A DNA stretch of 64,000 nt from positions 17,049,579 through 17,113,578 of the forward strand of contig OZ234500.1 in NCBI GenBank assembly GCA_965153455.1, read 5' to 3'. Both the position numbers and the translations under genes were made by a program. Shown here in pieces: positions 59,940-64,000 of the stretch. The notes under the pieces are model-generated. The model saw only the letters and a list, made by a program, of their open reading frames with translations, did not search any database and was not told where the DNA came from. The DNA comes from Sphagnum compactum. Taxonomy: Eukaryota > Bryophyta > Sphagnopsida > Sphagnales. Within the stretch, counting starts at the first letter, position 1; every line of letters starts with the position of its first letter.

Positions 59940-62330
59940 CAATTATAAAAAATGCTTACCTATTCAAATGCCCTTCGTGCTTCAAATGCCCTTCGTGCTT
60001 CAAATAACATGGGTAAAGACTTGTCATTATTGTGGGAAGAAAGGCCATACATCCCTTAATTTCAAAAGTGCAAGTATAATCATGCTAATGAAATCTTCAA
60101 AACCCAAGGCAATATTGTTGCTACTTCACAAGACAAGTTTAGTTCAATTGTAATACAAGTAATTGTGACTAAGGATAAGTTATAATAAAATTGTAGTGAC
60201 ATATGGTGCCTAGACATATATGTGTAACCCAACATATGTCATTTAGGGTAGATGCATAGTCAAGTGGTTCATTTTCGATAGATTTTACATTACCTACAAG
60301 TCCATATAATGTTTTTAAAAATGATTCAAATGGACATGGTTGTTATTAAAAAAAAATTATTCTAATATTTGAATAATACATGTTCAATCCCCTACAAAGC
60401 TTCCCAAATCTATGTGAAAACTTGTATTTAATGTAACTTATGTCATTTAAAAATTTGGAAGTCCTAAAAGGAAAACCCACAAAGTCCATAATAAAAATAA
60501 TGCCCCATCTAAAACTTTCAAAAAATATGCTTTTGGGACAAAAAAGTTGAAAAACAAACAAAAAATGCAACTCATGTGGACTTATGAAAATATGGTCAAA
60601 TTAATTTTAACCATTCAAAAGTCCTTAACTATTAAACGATTAAGGTTTTCAAATAAAAGATTCTTCATATGAGTTTATCATTTTATACTACATTATATAT
60701 TGAGTCCCAATAACAATTTTGAAATTTGAATCAATATAAACATTTTTTTTTGGTGATGTTTTAGTCAGACGACCAATCCATATTTTTCAACCTTAAAGTT
60801 CCATTATTATTAACAAATGAATTTTGTATCAATAAATAACCACACAATACTCTTCATAATGAAATGATTAGTTTAGATCCAAGTCCAAATTAGTAGATCT
60901 AAGGATATATTAATCACCATATGTTTTTGAATAAAAGGTACCCATGGAAAAAACATTGTTTCATCACAAAAGTGAGCCACCATAGCTTGCATCTACCCTC
61001 CAAAAGGGATTGACTTCAACAATATAAACCGATGACCTCGTCTTTTATAATCTACTTGGGAGTTGATACCAAATGACAAGTGATTGGTGTCAAAAATGTT
61101 TTGATACAACTCCATCTTGGTCAAATTACTTGCAAGGTCATAAGTGCTAGTAAATATGCATGTGCCAAAATTGAAGAACCTATTTTGTTAGTACAAAAGC
61201 CACCAAAAAAGGACATAACAATATGAAATATTTCAATAGTCATTATGTAATAAAATCTTTGGATAATAATACTAAATTTCTTTAATTTCCATTGCCAACA
61301 AGAATGTAGTCTATCCATTCGGTATAGTAGTGGCAAGTTCCAACACTTTGGATTTTGATGTTGTTTTAAAAGTTTTTTTACCACCATTAAAACATTAACC
61401 TTGAAAAATATCTTATGGCATCATCAACTAAGGCGTTTACATATAAATGTAATAAATTTTTTCTCCCAAAATGTTATGGGGATTTGTGAAAGCAATAATG
61501 AACCTTCCATTATGTGAAGGATGCATTTTTGATAAAGACCAAGTGACAAATTTCACATTTGAATCCAATTAATGGTCAATAAAATTATTGAAGCTAATAC
61601 AAATAAACCCTTGTGGTCCTTTGCAAACATCAACTCATGGTGGTGCCAAATATTTGGCTATTCTTCATTGATGATTATTCTAGGTTTTATTGTTGCAATC
61701 TATTTCACTTGCCATAAATTAGGTATATTTGATAAATTTTAAGCCTATAAAGTTTTTGTGAAAATCAAGTTAGTAAGAAAATGAAGATGCTTTGGTATAA
61801 TCATGGTGGTGGATTTACTTCTAGAGACTTTAATGCATTTTGTGAATTATATGGAATAACTTGCCAATTAACAAATTCCTATTCCCCACAACAAAATTGA
61901 ATTTCAAAATGAAAAGAACAACCTTAGTGGAGTCTCCTAGAAACATGTTGGAGTTAGACAAATTGCTAACTCCAACAGGGGGAAAGAAAGTTGCTACCTT
62001 CAATATTGATCTTTCATATTTATGTTTCAAAGAAAAAATCTATATGAATGTTGAAGGGGTAAAAAAAGTCTCCATCATCTCAAAACATTTGACTACATGA
62101 CATATGCACACATGAACATGATGACACATGACAAAAACCTTGAGTTGAGAAATTGATTCATTGTGTGTTCATTGGATATGGTGAAAGTGTTGGTGTGAAG
62201 TCAAGTATGAGTTTTATAACATGACTACATGGAATTTAATCTTTTATCACAATGTAATCTCATCCTAGCGCAATTACACAAAATGGAGAATGACTTTTGT
62301 CATTATTGTCCTTTAAAAGAATTCAAATTA
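59940..62330 (+). mobile_element. Decayed Ty1/copia retrotransposon (gag knuckle and integrase)
   Basis: In order on the plus strand: a zinc-knuckle relic TCHYCGKKGHTSLNF at about 60019-60063 (last Cys replaced); WCLD (60200) where the protease WxxDTGAS motif would be; GCIFDKDQVTNF (about 61525) and GPLQTSTHGGAKYLAI (about 61615) from the integrase N-terminal region; NHGGGFTSRDFNAFCELYGI and TNSYSPQQN (61800-61900) from the integrase core; RTTLVESPRNML (61920); and HCVFIGYGESVGVKS (62157-62202). Frames change several times and stops occur. Reverse transcriptase and RNase H are not seen. No LTRs were recognised. Confidence 0.75.
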
Positions 62331-63020
62331 AATTCCTTGATTACACAAAGACAAATTTAGGCAAACCTTCAATCTTCCCGACAAATTAAACATTTTGACA
62401 AAATGTTGGTTAAGTTTAACAATTAATATTTCTTCTCATGTATATGAAACTACATGTTGAAGAGAAAAACTAATATATGTTATACTTTGGGAACTATAAT
62501 CTTCCATTCAACACAAATCAAAAGTGGATAAAATTAATTCAATAAAATGTTTTGACAAAATGTAATTTATGTTCATAGAATAAAAATTTCACCAAAACAT
62601 TTGAGGCTTATGGTTGAAATAAAATGTATCTAGTATGATGTCCATGTGAACTTTGGAGTTGAAATGACCAAGTTAATGAAAACTAACAAGCAATTGTTGC
62701 AGCCATATGAATCTAGTTCTGAAAAGGAAGCCATGTGGACAATACTTGGATTTAAACATTGTTAGTCATGCTAACTTACAATTAACATTTGAACATCAAG
62801 CATAATTTGACCTTTGGTCACGAAATGATGAAACAAAATGGTTACAAACAACAAAGTGAATCCTAAGTGAATCAGATTTTCCATGTATAAGCTGGTTTCA
62901 AATGACCAAGATTGTAATTTTGAATATTATTCCCATGAAATTTAATAGCTGATTATGGTGCTTTTAACATTGTATTGCAAAGCTTGAAGTATAGTTTGTT
63001 GTCATAAAAAATTACCATGT

Positions 63021-63338
63021 TCACAAGACAATGTTGGCCTGGGCTAGCACCACCTTTAGAAATTCATCAAAATCCAAAACACCTGCCCTCTTTAGTTGAT
63101 GAAACCTTTCGATTGGATCAAGATCTGGGTCTAAACAAAGGTAATAGATATCATCTTCCTCACACTGCAATTTTCTAGCAGTTTTGACTTTTTGTTCACA
63201 AAAATATTCCTTTGAATATAAGGCTTCATTGCGAGGTGTGTAACGTTCATCCACCTTGTTGAATGCAACTAAAATCTTTGTCTTGAGGTTGTCTTTCAGG
63301 CCCTTGTACATCATTATTTGCTCCTGTTTAATGTCATC
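63021..63338 (-). CDS. 3'-terminal exon of a GTPase-like protein (partial)
   Basis: The reading frame starts after an acceptor (GGCTATGCAG|GATGAC) and ends at TAG, giving 105 residues. KTKILVAFNKVDERYTP contains NKVD, the G4 guanine-specificity motif of GTPases, after a beta strand. The rest is hydrophilic with a helical look (FCEQKVKTARKLQCEEDD) and ends DFDEFLKVVLAQANIVL. G1-G3 motifs would be in upstream exons; none was recognised in 63340-64000, so they lie beyond the window or the piece is a gene relic. It is intact, without stops, unlike surrounding decayed ORFs. I cannot name the GTPase family; a septin- or dynamin-like or immunity-related GTPase are options. The upstream in-frame ATG at 63350 is probably intronic. 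Confidence 0.5.
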   Translation of the reverse strand, partial: DDIKQEQIMMYKGLKDNLKTKILVAFNKVDERYTPRNEALYSKEYFCEQKVKTARKLQCEEDDIYYLCLDPDLDPIERFHQLKRAGVLDFDEFLKVVLAQANIVL

Positions 63339-64000
63339 CTGCATAGCCATTAAATTAAAAAGGACAAAACATCATATGAGATTACATTCTAAACATGAAG
63401 TGGTTGGATATAAATACAGCCATTATACAATATACATATATGATATTATGTAATGTCATAATTAAAATATGTTATAGCTAAAAAATGAAATTTGTATACA
63501 TAAAAACCACAATATGTTAGGTGATAATGGTAATTGTTCATGGAATATTTTCATTTAGACCCAAACTATAGTTCAAATACATTATGAGCAATGAGTAAAT
63601 ATGTTATGCACATTATGCTAAATAATGTCTCTGGAAGGAATGATTGTCTAATTTGTAACCATACCTCCACACAAAATGTTGTTAGCTTATAACCTATATA
63701 TTTCATATTATATTTGCTTTTGTTGTTGTTACAAGGGTCCACAATGCATATTCAATTAACACATAACCAACAAATACACATGTAATGCCATGAGAATAGA
63801 GGAACATGATTTTCATAATGTGATTTACTTTAACATAGTTATATATTCGTTTACAATGATTTTATAATTGATAATGAGCATGTCCATTTATGTATCGCAT
63901 ATTTTTTAGGAACAATAACTGAATATTGCAATTATTTTTCGTTTGGCTATATACAACATTCTTGCAAGTTTAGGGTAATTTGTACGATTTTAATTAAAAG

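Overview
The window looks like nuclear DNA of a land plant with a large, repeat-rich genome. The evidence is multi-exon genes with 100-450 bp GT-AG introns, a GH32 acid invertase carrying the plant-specific 9-nt mini-exon, Ty1/copia and CACTA-type transposon remains, and a short TTTAGGG tract. The genes are divergent enough that a non-flowering plant (fern, lycophyte or bryophyte) is plausible, but the sequence alone does not prove it. There is no operon structure; each gene stands alone in about 10-15 kb of non-coding DNA.

Three complete genes could be assembled exon by exon with consistent splice phases. (1) 15978-19148, + strand: vacuolar-type acid invertase or fructosyltransferase-like GH32 protein, 8 exons, 664 aa. 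(2) 30701-33994, - strand: lysosomal acid lipase-like alpha/beta hydrolase, 9 exons, 448 aa, full Ser-Asp-His triad. (3) 45475-50186, + strand: plant-specific nuclear-type protein with an HNH-like segment, a single SANT/Myb-like repeat and a long coiled coil, 11 exons, about 1038-1069 aa. A fourth, partial gene is a GTPase-like 3'-terminal exon at 63021-63338 (-).

Between the genes, 1-8 kb holds a field of short palindromic AT-rich motifs, two copies of a ~312-bp inverted-repeat element and a decayed LINE-type ORF1. The 8-15.6 kb stretch holds dispersed repeats that recur near 44 kb. The 19-30 kb stretch holds several tandem duplications and a foldback element. The 34-43 kb stretch holds motif fields, a ~100-bp satellite, a copia RNase H remnant, a long coiled-coil ORF destroyed mainly by apparent C-to-T nonsense changes, and a 69-bp minisatellite. 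The 50-52 kb stretch has another decayed ORF. The 52.8-56.4 kb stretch is best read as two nested CACTA-type elements, the inner with a matching 3-bp target duplication. The 59.9-62.3 kb stretch is a decayed copia element.

The three genes have unrelated functions (sucrose cleavage in the vacuole, neutral lipid hydrolysis, and a probable nuclear protein), and nothing indicates they act as one pathway. The least expected items are the altered sucrose-binding box encoded through the invertase mini-exon, the HNH plus SANT architecture, the decayed coiled-coil ORF, and the nested transposon pair.
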